A stretch of DNA of 64,000 nucleotides from Areca catechu (taxonomy: Eukaryota > Streptophyta > Magnoliopsida > Arecales > Arecaceae). A program made the position numbers and the translations under genes. Shown here one piece after another: positions 41,881 to 52,924 of this stretch; position 1 is the first letter of the stretch, and each line of letters begins with the position of its first letter. The notes beneath the pieces are model-generated. The model did no database searches. It saw only the letters and a program-made list of their open reading frames with translations, and had not been told where the DNA came from. The DNA lies in contig CM038052.1 of assembly GCA_021397845.1 (NCBI GenBank), positions 44,786,949-44,850,948 on the forward strand, given 5' to 3'.

Positions 41881-43671
41881 TGTTACAGCCATGACAGTGA
41901 TGTGGCCAGGCTCAGGTATCACCGAATACGAGCGAGCCACGTGTATGTTTCCCCGGCCAAGTCAGCGCCACATCCTCAAAGCCAGGATCGGCAAGACTAC
42001 ACCACCCGACGACTGTCTGAGGCAAACCGCCCTCGTCGAGGTCGAGCTCGGCTCGGAGTTCCTCTACCACCTCATTGGCGCCCGGGCCCGGAGGGGTCCG
42101 CCTAAGTGAGGTCGGCCGAGGTCGGGCGACCCCCTGCCACCTCGCCAGGTGTCCACCCAGGAGGGGTCCACCTAAGCCGAGGTCGGCTGATCCTTCGCCC
42201 TTCGCCAGGTGGCCACCCGGAGACGGGCCCACCTCGGCCGAAGCCAGGTGACCTCCTGCCACCTCACCAGGTGTCCACCCAGGAGGGGTCCACCTAAGCC
42301 GAGGTCGGCTGATCCTTCGCCCTTCGCCAGGTGGCCACCCGAAGATGGGCCCACCTCGGTCGAAGCCAGGCGACCTCCTGCCACCTCGCCAGGTGTCCAC
42401 CCAGGAGGGGTCCACCTAAGCCGAGGTCGGCTGATCCTTCGCCCTTCGCCAGGTGGCCACCCGGAGACGGGCCCACCTCGGCCAAAGCCAGGCGACCTCC
42501 TGCCACCTCGCCAGGTGTCCACCCAGGAGGGGTCCACCTAAGCCGAGGTCGGCTGATCCTTCGCCCTTCGCTAGGTGGCCACCCGGAGACGGGCCCACCT
42601 CGGCCGAAGCCAGGCGACCTCCTGCCACCTCGCCAGGTGTCCACCCAGGAGGGGTCCACCTAAGCCGTGGTCGGCTGATCCTTCGCCCTTCGCCAGGTGG
42701 CCACCCGGAGACGGGCCCACCTCGGCCGAAGCTAGGCGACCTCCTGCCACCTCGCCAGGTGTCCATCCAGGAGGGGTCCACCTAAGCCGAGGTCGGCCGA
42801 TCCCTCGCCCCTCGCCAGTTGGCCCCCGGGGATGGGTCCAACTCAGCCAAGGTCAGACCGCTCATACGGAGAGGGCCCCGGGGAGAGAGATGGGCCCCGA
42901 GGCCATCCCTCGGGCCGTACGAATCCCAGACGGCATCCTGTACGGAGGGCGGCGGCACGCGGAACATCACTTGCATCGGCCCGACAGGTCCCATGGCTGA
43001 GGGACCCGGTCCTGACAGAACAGGCCCCATAGATGGATGGCGCCCATGCTTGGGGAAGAGAGCGCTCTCACTAAGCCCGAGGCCTGACCGGCCGCCCTGC
43101 CAGCGCCGCCCTCCCCTCTTTCTCTTCTGTCTTTGCCTTTTCCCTGCTGGGCCCGGCGGACGAGGTCGGAAAGCCGCCTGGCCTCCTTCACCGAAAAGGG
43201 AAAAGAGAAGAGGACGGGGGAGGGGAGTTTCCGAGGAGAAAAAAGGACAAGCGCACGACGAAAGGAGATAAAGAGGGAGGAATCTGGGGACGACAAGGTA
43301 AGCCAATTAGCCTGGGGACAGGGAGGAAGCACCGGCAAAAGGCCTTGCTCCGAGAGAGAAACCAGAGATCCCGAGAGGGGAACACTGGGCGTGAGCTCGG
43401 CAGGGAGGCCCAGCCGAGATTCTGGTCCCCAGAGCGTTTCCTTCACCAGTTAACTCTCTAAGCCTGGAATCCTTTCGAGGGTCCAGCTGGAGAGTCTGTT
43501 CCTTCTCGTCGTCTACTGACTTGACCGTCGGAGCTCCCTCGCCGGGATCCCCGTCCAGGGTCCTCTAACCCCTTTGTTGCAGGTTCTCCGCAGGAAGGGA
43601 GGCTCCCTCGCCAGGCGGTCAGGAAGGATCGGCTGATCCGTGTCACGGGCGTGGCGGCGAGAGCGGCAACA
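41881..43671 (+). repeat. 5' LTR of TAT-1
   Basis: 1791 bp. It contains a 122-bp tandem array at about 42106-42815 and a unique GC-rich 3' half. Open frames on both strands across the array repeat every 122 bp and are not genes. No TATA box is obvious. Confidence 0.94.
42106..42815. repeat. 122-bp tandem repeat array in the TAT-1 5' LTR (about 5.7 copies)
   Basis: Units carry GGTCGGCTGATCCTTCGCCC, CCAGGTGGCCACCCG and CCTGCCACCTCGCCAGGTG. The same number of units is present in the other LTR. Confidence 0.93.
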
Positions 43672-43733
43672 GATTGGCACGCCAGGTAAGGGGGTAAGGA
43701 CACTAACCCCTAGCGGGAACCAGCTTTCTGCAG
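43672..43733 (+). other. TAT-1 PBS and short leader
   Basis: The LTR is followed by GATTGGCACGCCAGGTAAGG, which should contain the PBS. It is not the initiator-Met type used by the other elements here, and I do not assign the tRNA. Confidence 0.6.
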
Positions 43734-46700
43734 GTGTCATGCTCTCCAGCAATGGTGGTCACTCGTGGTCGCGAGGCGTCCACCAGCCGTGTGGGGGAAG
43801 TCCACTCCCCTCCGGGGGGCCACAGCCCCAAAAGGGAGCTTCCGGCTCCCCCTCCTCTTCCACAGCAGCCTACCCCGATGGACGGATCCCTTGCGGCCAT
43901 CGTCCAGCAGCTGCAAACCTTGACCTCAGTGGTCCGACAGCTTCAACATCAGCAACGGTCCCTGGCCACCCAGCCGCAGCCAGGGACCCCCGCGGCCCGA
44001 GCCATGGGGCAGCGTGGGAGCCTGCGCTCAATCCAGGGCAGGCCATCCCATCCGAGGGCCGTCTCCAACCCCCGGGGGAGCCACCAAGCTCCCGCAAAAA
44101 GAAACTATTCCGGTTCGGAGGATCACGAGAGTCGATCCCCGGCTGATGGGGCCGAAACGGCGCATCGCAGCAATCGACGCCGAGGCCAGACCTCGCGCCG
44201 AGACCGATCGGCACCCCCTTCACCTGCAGTCTCGATGGAAGACTCCACCGACGAAGCCATCAGGCGCCAGGCCGAGAGGCGCCTGGAGGAGCACGAGTGC
44301 AAGTTGGCAGAGTTCGCCCGACGATTCGCCGACCTGCAGAACTCGTCGGCAGACCCGGCGGGCTACGACTCCCGCCCCCCTTTCTCTGAAGAAATCCAGG
44401 TGGAACCGATCCCGAAACGGTTCCGCATGTCGCAGGTGGATCCCTACGACGGGACCACCGACCCCCTGGACCATTTGGAGAGCTATAAAGCTCTCATGAG
44501 GGTCCAGGGCACCACCGACGCCCTTCTGTGCATCGCCTTCCCGGCAACCCTTCGGAAGGCTGCTCGAGTCTGGTTCACCCGCCTCGAGCCCGGATCCATT
44601 TGCTCCTTCCATCAGTTGGAAGGGAAGTTCGTGGCGCACTTCGACGCTTGTCGAAAGGTACCAAGAGAGGTGGACAGCCTCTTCTCCATCCGCCAGCAGG
44701 ACCAGGAGCTGCTCCGGGACTACATCACCCGGTTCAAGACCGCAGCCCTGGAGATCTACAGCTTGGACGAGCCCGTCGCCATGCTGGCTTTGAAGCGCGG
44801 GCTTAAGACGTCCCGCTTAACCTATTCCCTGGACAAGAAGCCGCCCAGGACGTACTCCGAGCTCCTCCTCCGCGCCCACAAGTACATCCGAGCGGAGGAG
44901 GCTGACCGCACCCGTCGAGAGCTGGACGGGAAGACTTCAAAGAAGCCGCTCCTGAGGGACACCCCGGGAGCTCGGAGGCCCGGGCCGTCTGCCGACCCTC
45001 GCCCAAATTCAAGGCCGAGGGGCGAAGCCACTCCCGAGCGGAGGTACACCCCTCTCCTCGCACCTCGAACGAAGATCCTCATGGAAATCGAGGGTGAGCG
45101 CTACCTCCGCCGACCTCCTCCTCAGAACCTGAGAGCCGTCCGAGACAAATCAAAGTACTGCCAGTTCCATCGCGAGCACGGGCATGACACGGAGGAGTGT
45201 CGCCATCTGAAGCGGGAGATTGAGGAGCTGATCAGGAGGGGTTACCTCAGGAAGTTCGTCAAGAACGAGGCCCCCTCTGAAGGGCAGCCGCTTGCGGCCT
45301 TACCGCCTACCCCTGCGATCGACAACCGCCCAACGGAGAAGCCCATGGGCATGATCTCGCGCGGGTCCGGCCGAGCAATGAAGAGAGCCTGGGAAGTCCC
45401 GGAGAATGTGATCCCTCCCAAGGGAGGGGAAATTAATGACAATGTAAACAACGATGCCGTGGTGGTCGAGATGACCATCGCGAAGCATCCTGTACATCGA
45501 ATCATGGTGGATAGTGGAAGCTCGGCTGACGTACTTTTTTACGATGCTTTCTCTCGGATGAACTTATCCCCCGATCAGCTGAAACCGGTGCACATCCCCC
45601 TGGTAGGTTTTACAGGGGACTCCATGGGGGTCGAAGGGGAGATCACTCTCCCGGTCACCGCCGGATCCCCGCCCCGGCAGGCGACCATCCTAATAACATT
45701 CACCGTCGTCAGGCTCCCTTCGCCTTACAACGCCATTCTCGGGCGTCCCGGGCTCAACCAACTGGACGCCACTATCTCCACGAGGAGGCTGTTGATGCAG
45801 TTCCCCACGCCTTCCGGGCTCGGGGAGATGAAGGGGACGATCCAGCCAGTCCCGCTCTGCCTCTAGACGGTCCCAGGCGCCAGGGGCGCGGAGCTCGCCC
45901 ATGATATTGACGAACTCGATCTGAGAGAGAAGGAACCCAGGGGAGGGCCCGTAGAGCGCCTGCTGACTTTTCCCCTCAGTTCGGATCCCCTGAAGACGGT
46001 GCAAGTCGGGGCCCAGCTCCCCGAGGAAGAGCGAACCCGCCTGCTGGAGTTCCTCCGTGCCAACGCTGACGTGTTCGCCTGGTCAGTAGCCGACATGCCG
46101 GGCATCCCGCCCGAGGTTATCATGCACAAACTGAACGTGGACACAAGTTGCCGCCCGGTCCGCCAGAAGAAGAGAAGCTTCGCCATGGAGAGGCAGAAGG
46201 CGATCAACGAGGAAGTAGAGAAGCTCCTCGCCGCCGGTTTTGTCCGAGAGGTCCAATACCCTAGTTGGCTGGCAAACGTGGTTATGGTAAAGAAGAATAG
46301 TGGTAAGTGGAGGATCTGTGTGGACTACACCGACCTCAACCGAGCTTGCCCAAAGGACAGCTTCCCTCTTCCAAAGATCGACCAACTGGTCGACACCACC
46401 TCGGGGCATCGCCTCCTATCGTTCATGGATGCCTTCTCTGGATACAACCAGATGCAGATGAACCCGGAGGACGAAGAGCACACTGCCTTCATAACTGACC
46501 GCGAGAATTTTTGCTACAGGATGATGCCTTTCGGCCTCAAAAACGCGGGGGCGACGTACCAACATCTGGTCAATAAAATCTTCAAAGACCAGATAGGCCG
46601 CAACATGCAGGTGTACGTGGACGACATGCTGGTGATGAGCAAACTCGATTCGGACCACGTGGCTGACTTGACGGAGACGTTCGGCAACCTCCGGCGCCAT

Positions 46701-49196
46701 CAGATGAAGCTGAACCCGGCGAAGTGCACCTTCGGCATCTCCGCCGGGAAGTTCCTAGGGTTTATGGTGACTCAAAGAGGAATCGAGACCAACCCGGAGA
46801 AGGTCCAGGCCATCCTGGACATGGAGCAGCCCGCCTCCAAGAAGCAAGTGCAGCAACTGACCGGCCGAGTCGCGGCCCTTAGCCGTTTTATTTCCAGGTC
46901 GGCGGACCGCTGCCGTCCCTTCTTCAAGGTGCTAAGGAAGATGAATGGCTTTGCTTGGACCGAGGAGTGTCAGCAGGCCTTCGAGGAGCTGAAGAAGATG
47001 CTCGCATCGCCACCTTTACTGTCCAGGCCCGAAGAGGGAGAGGAGCTTACCCTCTACCTGGCGGTTACCCCGGAGGCCGTCAGCTCTGTCTTGGTCCGAA
47101 CCGATGACCAGGGGCTCCAGCGGCCGGTGTACTATACCAGCAAACTTCTCCAAGATGCGGAGCTCAGGTATTCCCGGCCCGAGAAACTTGTTTTTGCGCT
47201 AATAGTGTCTGCCCAGCGTCTCAGGCCCTATTTCCAAGCGCACCCCATCGCCGTCTTAACGGATCAACCGCTAAAAGCGGTGCTCAGCCGACCCGATACT
47301 TCGGGACGATTGGCCAAGTGGGCACTGAAACTCAGCGAGTTCGACATTACATACAGGCCAAGGTCAGCCATGAAGGCGCAGGTGCTGGCCGATTTCTTGG
47401 TCAAATGTGCAGGCTTGGGCAAGGAGCCCGAGGAAGGCCCCCCGGCCCAGCCGATGGAGGTTGGCACCAATGAGCCCGGAGAGGACGCCTGGATCCTCCA
47501 TGTAGACGAAGCCTCAAACTCCGGCGGGAGCGGAGCTGGGCTCATCCTTGCCAACGGCGACGGGGTCATCACCGAGTGTGCACTCCGTTTCCAATTCCTC
47601 GCAACAAATAACCAGGCGGAGTATGAGGCACTTCTTGCCGGACTAAGAGTCTCCCGCGAGCTGGGCGTGACCAACCTCGGAGCTTTCACTGACTCCCAGC
47701 TCATGGCGGGGCAGGTATCCGGGTAGTACGTCGCACACGACCCCCAAATGGCGAAGTACTTGGAGCTCGTCAAGGCGGGCGCGTCCAAGTTCCGGCGCTT
47801 CAACGTCTTCCATATCCCCCGCGGGGAGAACACCCGCGCGGATGCCCTCTCTCGGCTGGCGACCCTGCCGGACACGATGCTGGGACGCGCTTTTGTGGAG
47901 CACCTTGAGGTCCCAAGCCTCGAAGCACCGGTGGAGGTCCATCAGGTCAGCTAGGAGCCCAGCTGGATGGACAAGTACGCTGCGTACATCACCAGCGGCA
48001 CCCTGCCGGAGGACCGAGAGGCGGCTCGGCTCATCAGGAAGAAGGCCGTGCGATTCGTCCTGATGGACGGGCAGCTGTATCGAAGATCCTACTCCTACCC
48101 CCTCCTCAAGTGCGTAGGACCCACAGAAGCCAGGCTTGTGCTCCAGGAGATTCACGAAGGCATCTGCGGGAACCACGTGGGGGGCAGGGCATTGGCGTAC
48201 AAGGCCCTCCGTCAGGGCTACTTCTGGGAAACAATGAAGGAAGACGCCGCCGACTTCGTGAAGAAGTGCGACCGGTGCCAGCGTCATGCCACGGTGCAGC
48301 GGAAACCCTCCAACCCAATCTCTCATCTCTCAGCCCCCTGGCCGTTCGCCCAGTGGGGGATGGACCTCCTGGGCCCATTCCCGCCGGCGTCTGGCCAGCG
48401 GAAGTTCTTGATAGTGGCTATCGACTACTTCACGAAGTGGGTCGAGGTCGAACCCTTGGCAAGGATCACCGAAGCAAACGTCGCCAAGTTCTTCTGGAGG
48501 TCTATCGTCTGCCGCTTCGGCCTCCCCCACACCGTGGTCACCGACAACGGATGCCAGTTCGACTGCCGGGAATTCGAAGAATTCTGCAGCGACCTCGGCA
48601 TCAGGCATCGCTTTACCTCGGTGGCGCACCCTCAGACCAACGGGGAGGCCGAAGTCACGAACAGGACCATTCTTCAGGGCCTCCGCACGCGGCTGGACCA
48701 GGCCAAGGGCAGGTGGGCCGATGAGCTTCCCAGCATCCTTTGGGCATACCACACCACCCCAAGGACGGCTACCGACGAAACCCCATTCAACCTCGTCTTC
48801 GGAGCCGAGGAAGTCATCCCGATCGAGCTCAGCCTACCCACGCTGCGCGTGGAGCAATACGACGAGACAGAAAACCCGGCCAGGATGATGCTCAACCTAG
48901 ACCTTCTCGAGGAAACGAGGGACAAGGCCCGAATCCGAATGGCGGCGTACCGGCAACGTGTAGCCATATATTACAACTCCCGAGTGCGGCTGAAGGTTTT
49001 TCGTCCCGGAGACTTAGTCCTTCGGCGCACCGAAGCCTCCCAGCCATGGGAATGCAGCAAGCTATCACCCAACTAGGAAGGCCCATATCGGGTGGTAGAA
49101 GCCCTCCCTCATGGAGCATATTACTTGGAAGAATTGGGAGGTGCCAGGTTCCCCCGGATGTGGAACTCCTCGAACCTGAGGATGTACTATCAGTGA
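43734..49196 (+). pseudogene. TAT-1 gag-pol polyprotein in one frame with four TAG codons
   Basis: A single reading frame from 43734 (or the ATG at 43752) to TGA 49194-49196, broken only by TAG at 45864, 47724, 47952 and 49074. The domains in order are a Pro-rich gag N-terminus; Retrotrans_gag capsid at about residues 230-390 (VDPYDGTTDPLDHLESYK); a Cys/His motif (CQFHREHGHDTEEC, about 478-491); protease (MVDSGSSADVLFYDAF, about 590); RT with WRICVDYTDLNRACPKDSFP and YVDDM (46614-46628); a Gypsy RNase H; a second, archaeal-type RNase H (WILHVDEASNSGGSGAG); integrase with HHCC zinc finger (C-D-R-C-Q end) and core motifs AIDYFTKWVE, VVTDNG and NGEAEVTNR; and a GPY-type tail (EGPYRVVEALPHGAYYL). 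The dual RNase H is characteristic of the Tat lineage. Catalytic residues appear intact, so it was recently active. Confidence 0.93.
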
Positions 49197-50162
49197 TGTA
49201 AGGCTCCCAGTTCCTGTAACAAAGTTTCCCCACTTCAAACACTCCCTTCTAACTTCGACAAGAAGGCCTACGGCATCGGGTTCAGACCGGAGATCCTGGG
49301 CTTCGGCCTGGAAGGTGGCGCCGAACCCAGTTCGCCCATGCAAGCCCGAAGCACAGCTCAGCAAGCCGCGCAAGGCTTGAGAAAGCCTGCAGCATCGAGC
49401 TCAGTCCGGAGATCCCGGGCTTCGGCCTGGAAGGTGGCGCCGAACCCAGTTCGCCCACGCAAGCCCGGAGCACAGCTCAGCAAGCCGCGCAAGGCTTGAG
49501 AAAGCCTGCGGCATCGAGCTCAGTCCAGAGATCCCGGGCTTCGGCCTGGAAGGTGGCGCCGAACCCAGTTCACCCACGCAAGCCCGGAGCACAGCTCAGC
49601 AAGCCGTGCAAGGCTTGAGAAAGCCTGCGGCATCGAGCTCAGTCCGGAGATCCCGGGCTTCGGCCTGGAAGGTGGTGCCGAACCCAGTTCGCCCATGCAA
49701 GCCCGGAGCACAGCTCAACAAGCCGCGCAAGGTTTGAGAAAGCCTGCGGCACCGAGCTCAGTCCGGAGATCCTGGGCTTCGGCCTGGAAGGCGGTGCAGA
49801 AACCGTGTTGCCTGTGCAAGCATGAAGGCGACCCAAAGTCGGGCCCGCTTAAGGCTTGCTCTGCTGCGACGCGACTCAGCAGGCCCCATCCTTCGATTTG
49901 AGCAATGGGAAGACCAGGCCTGCAACTGTTTCAAGTGTTCCAAACCGACATCTCAGAAAGAAAGGAAAAGAAAGGTGAGATGAAATGAAAAAAAAAAAAA
50001 CTCAAGGTTTTGATAAACTTAGATTTCCATTGATGTGAGTAGTCGGTACAAGCTGGGAGTCCCGACAGGCCGGGACTCCCCCAAAAAAAAAAAACAACAC
50101 AAAACAAAAACAACAAACAGAAGCAAAAAAGAGAAGGAGACATTAGGAAGAAGACGCCGGGT
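49197..50162 (+). repeat. TAT-1 3' region with 119-bp tandem repeats
   Basis: About 4.7 units of 119 bp from roughly 49259 to 49830, with GAGAAAGCCTGC at 49379, 49498, 49617 and 49736. The rest up to 50162 is A-rich spacer between the two convergent coding regions. Open frames on both strands follow the repeat and are not genes. Confidence 0.9.
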
Positions 50163-52433
50163 TCACTGAGGTGCGGGGTCGGAGCCCTCTGCCGGAGGCG
50201 CGGGTGCTGCGTCCTCGACTTCTACAACGGCCGGCTCCTGGGGCTGCTCCGGGGCCGCGGCATCGCTGGTCGACGGCACCGCAGGAGTCGCTTCGGCCGT
50301 GCCGGAGGCCCTGCTCTCGCCCCCTGGCCTTCTGCCACCGATCACAACCCCGCTCAGATCCAGCTGGGGGAAGAAGACCCCCACCTTCTCCTGGCACATC
50401 CAGAACCCCTTTAGGAAGGAGTCCACGGTGGCCTCCCGGACCTCCGACGTGTACTCGTCGGAAGCCCGGAATTTGGGGATGGCCTCTTGCGCCTCCCGCT
50501 TGGCTGCCTCCAGGAGCCCGTTGACGTACGCGCTCCGGTCCTTCGCCGCGGCCGCGTCTCGCCGGGCCTCCTCCAGCTGGCGCTCCAGCCATTGGGAGTG
50601 GGCCTGCAGGCGGGCCTTCTCCGCCGCCTCCTCCTCTGTTCGGCGCTGGTTGGAGGTCCGCTCCTCCAACAAGGAGGCCTCCAACTCCTTGTTCCGCTCC
50701 TCGGAACGCGCCAGGTCGGACTGGAGGGCTTGTTTATCGGCTCGCAGCTCGGCCCCCTTCTCCATCAAGTCCTTGACGTCGGTCGCGAGCTTGCCGAGTC
50801 TCAGCTCCCGCTCGGAGTCCCTTTTGGCATTCCCTACGAGGAAATTCCTCAGTAGGAGAACGTCGTTCCCGATCTGCAACGACAAAAGCAACACAGGTCA
50901 GAATAAAGGAAGCTAAGTCTCGAAAGAAAGAAAAAGGAGAAGGAAGAAGCTTGGACTTACCGTGAAGAGCTGCGGGAGGATCCCGAGCAGCGCGTCTGCG
51001 TAATCCCGGCCGCCCCGAGCTCGGCGGTTCCGGGCGATGGAGGCGTACTCCATGATCTTCTCCGCCAGCCCTTTATCGAGGATGACAGAGTCCCGGTGGG
51101 TGATCACCGGTGCCGGAGCCTTCGGGCCGGCTCCTACGGCGGCCGCCCCCTCAGCCGAGGCCGCAACCAACGGGCCGGCGGTTTCCACAGGCGGCGCTGT
51201 CGAGCTGGCAGCAACGACGGGCCCGACGATGGGCAGAGCAGCAGGCGGTGGAGTCCTCTCGGCGGCGGCGCCACCAGGTCGCGCGGCCGGGGTATCAGTA
51301 GCCCCGCCCTGAGGTAGCCTGGGCGGGGAAATGACAGCAACCAGGCTGGGCACGGTCGCCGCCACGACCTCCCGGCTCGTCTCCGTGCGAGCCCTCTTCG
51401 CTGCGGGCTCGTCCACCTCCACGACATCCCGCTGGGCTGCCCCCTCCAAGAGATTCTCCAGTGAAAATTTCATCCTTGCAAAACAAAAGAAACAGAAAGT
51501 CAGCCGGCTCGGTTATGAAGAGGAAGGGGGGCAGAGGTCAAAGTGGGGCCGAATCTCACCGGTCTCACGGATAGGACTGATACCGGCCCCAAAAAGATTC
51601 GGCTCAGAGAGCAGAACCTCGAGCGCCGGGACCACGTCGCTCAGGAGCTGGGTATAGGACTCCTGGTCCGCCGACTCAACCCGAGAATTTTGGTTCAGGG
51701 TCCGGTCCGGTTCACTCCAGGCCCAGTCGATGTCGTCGACCGAGGCGAAGAAAAACCGGCTCTTCCAGCCCTTGACCGAGGAAGGGAGGTCGAACCGGAG
51801 ACACCTGGGCCGGGGCGAAATGTACCACCAGCCGTCATCGGTGGAGCACTTCTTCAGGGTGAACAAGGCCCTGAAGAGAGAAAAATGGGCAACGAACCCG
51901 TGGAAGTGATAGAAAACAATAAAGGAGAAGATGACCCGGATGGCATTAGGAGCCAGCTGGGCCGGGACAAGCCGGAAGTGGCTGAGGAAGGAAAGAAAGA
52001 AAGGATGCAGAGGAAACCAAAGACCCCCAAGGAGGAAGTCTTCGTAGAAGGCTATGCGGCCGGGGCCACTCATGGTGACGCGCTCCCCGGACCGCGGAAC
52101 AAACAGGCGAACTGACCCTGGAATGCCGTAGGCATCCCGGAGCAGAGAAAGATCGCCTTCGGTCATGGTAGAAGCATGACCGGAGGGACCGGCGGGAAGA
52201 GACGGCGGAGCAGGAAGAGAAGGAAGAGCAGGAAGAGAACGGAGGGGCACGGCAGGTTAAACCGGAGGGGACCGGATCCCCCTGGGGATGCCAATGGTGA
52301 CACCCCCGGGTTGCAGACACCGGCGGACCTCCTCCGGGATTGTCTCCTCGTCTGAGAAGGAAGAAGATGGAGTCCTCGGCCGGGATGGACCGGCCTCGTC
52401 CGGGTTGGAAGAGACCTGGCGACGGCGCGCCAT
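50163..52433 (-). pseudogene. Antisense spliced gene of TAT-1 (PF04195-like domain plus coiled coil), three exons
   Basis: Opposite in orientation to gag-pol. Exon 1 (52433 to about 51560) starts MARRRQVSSNPDE, has one in-frame TAA (52259-52257), and then a domain like the putative gypsy-type transposon family: LLRDAYGIPGSVRLFVP, IAFYEDFLLGGLWFPLHPFF and RLVPAQLAPNAIRVIFSF. Exon 2 (about 51474-50961) is Ala/Pro-rich with a nuclear-localisation-like AAKRARTE. Exon 3 (50873-50163) is a Glu/Arg/Ala-rich coiled coil and an acidic tail. The intron 50960-50874 has GTAAGT and TTGCAG borders and joins exons 2 and 3 in phase 0. The exon 1/2 junction (GTGAGA at 51559, acceptor near 51475) does not keep phase as I read it. 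Function is unknown; antisense extra ORFs are known in Tat elements. Confidence 0.75.
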
Positions 52434-52924
52434 AGAAAGGGAAAGGACAAAAAAGATCAGAAAAGAAACGAGAAAGAAGGAGGGGGGCTAGAGGAGAAGA
52501 AGGAGGCACTCACCGAAAATACATCATACGAGCGCGAGCAACAGGAGTTGTTAGCCTGCAGCAAACCGCCCACGAAGCAAGGGAAAAGGCCTCGTTCTGG
52601 AAAGTCCCCTCCCTTTTAAACTCAGCCGACAGCGGCCGTACCCGTCATTCCGTCTCAGGCCACTGGATGATCGCCACGTGGGCGCACGCCCGACACCGAC
52701 GCCTCGTTAGCAGAGCAACGGCCTCTACCTCGAAGCGACGCATTAATTACGGGCAAGTGGGCGACGCGTGACAGCTCCCCATAGGTCTTCAGCCGCATCG
52801 AGCCACGGCGACGAGGATCGTGGCAATTATGATGCAAGATCTTTGCCTCTCCATGTCATGTCCGCATTTAATCCCGACGTTCCGTTCTACGACGCCCCGA
52901 CGGAACGGCGGGCTGGGGGGCAAC
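52434..52924 (-). promoter_or_regulatory. Upstream region of the antisense gene and TAT-1 PPT
   Basis: On the minus strand TTTAAAAGG near 52620-52612, about 180 bp upstream of the antisense ATG, is a TATA candidate. At the right end, on the plus strand, the purine tract GGCTGGGGGGCAAC (52911-52924) directly precedes the 3' LTR and is the PPT of TAT-1. No other feature seen. Confidence 0.5.

Noticed and set aside
43734..49076. Reading the TAT-1 TAG codons as a suppressed stop code throughout.
   Set aside because: At least the last TAG replaces a conserved Trp, which fits point mutation better; only the one at 45864 remains an open question.
49282..49836. Four minus-strand 63-65-residue ORFs with nearly identical sequence.
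   Set aside because: They repeat with the 119-bp array; no evidence of coding.
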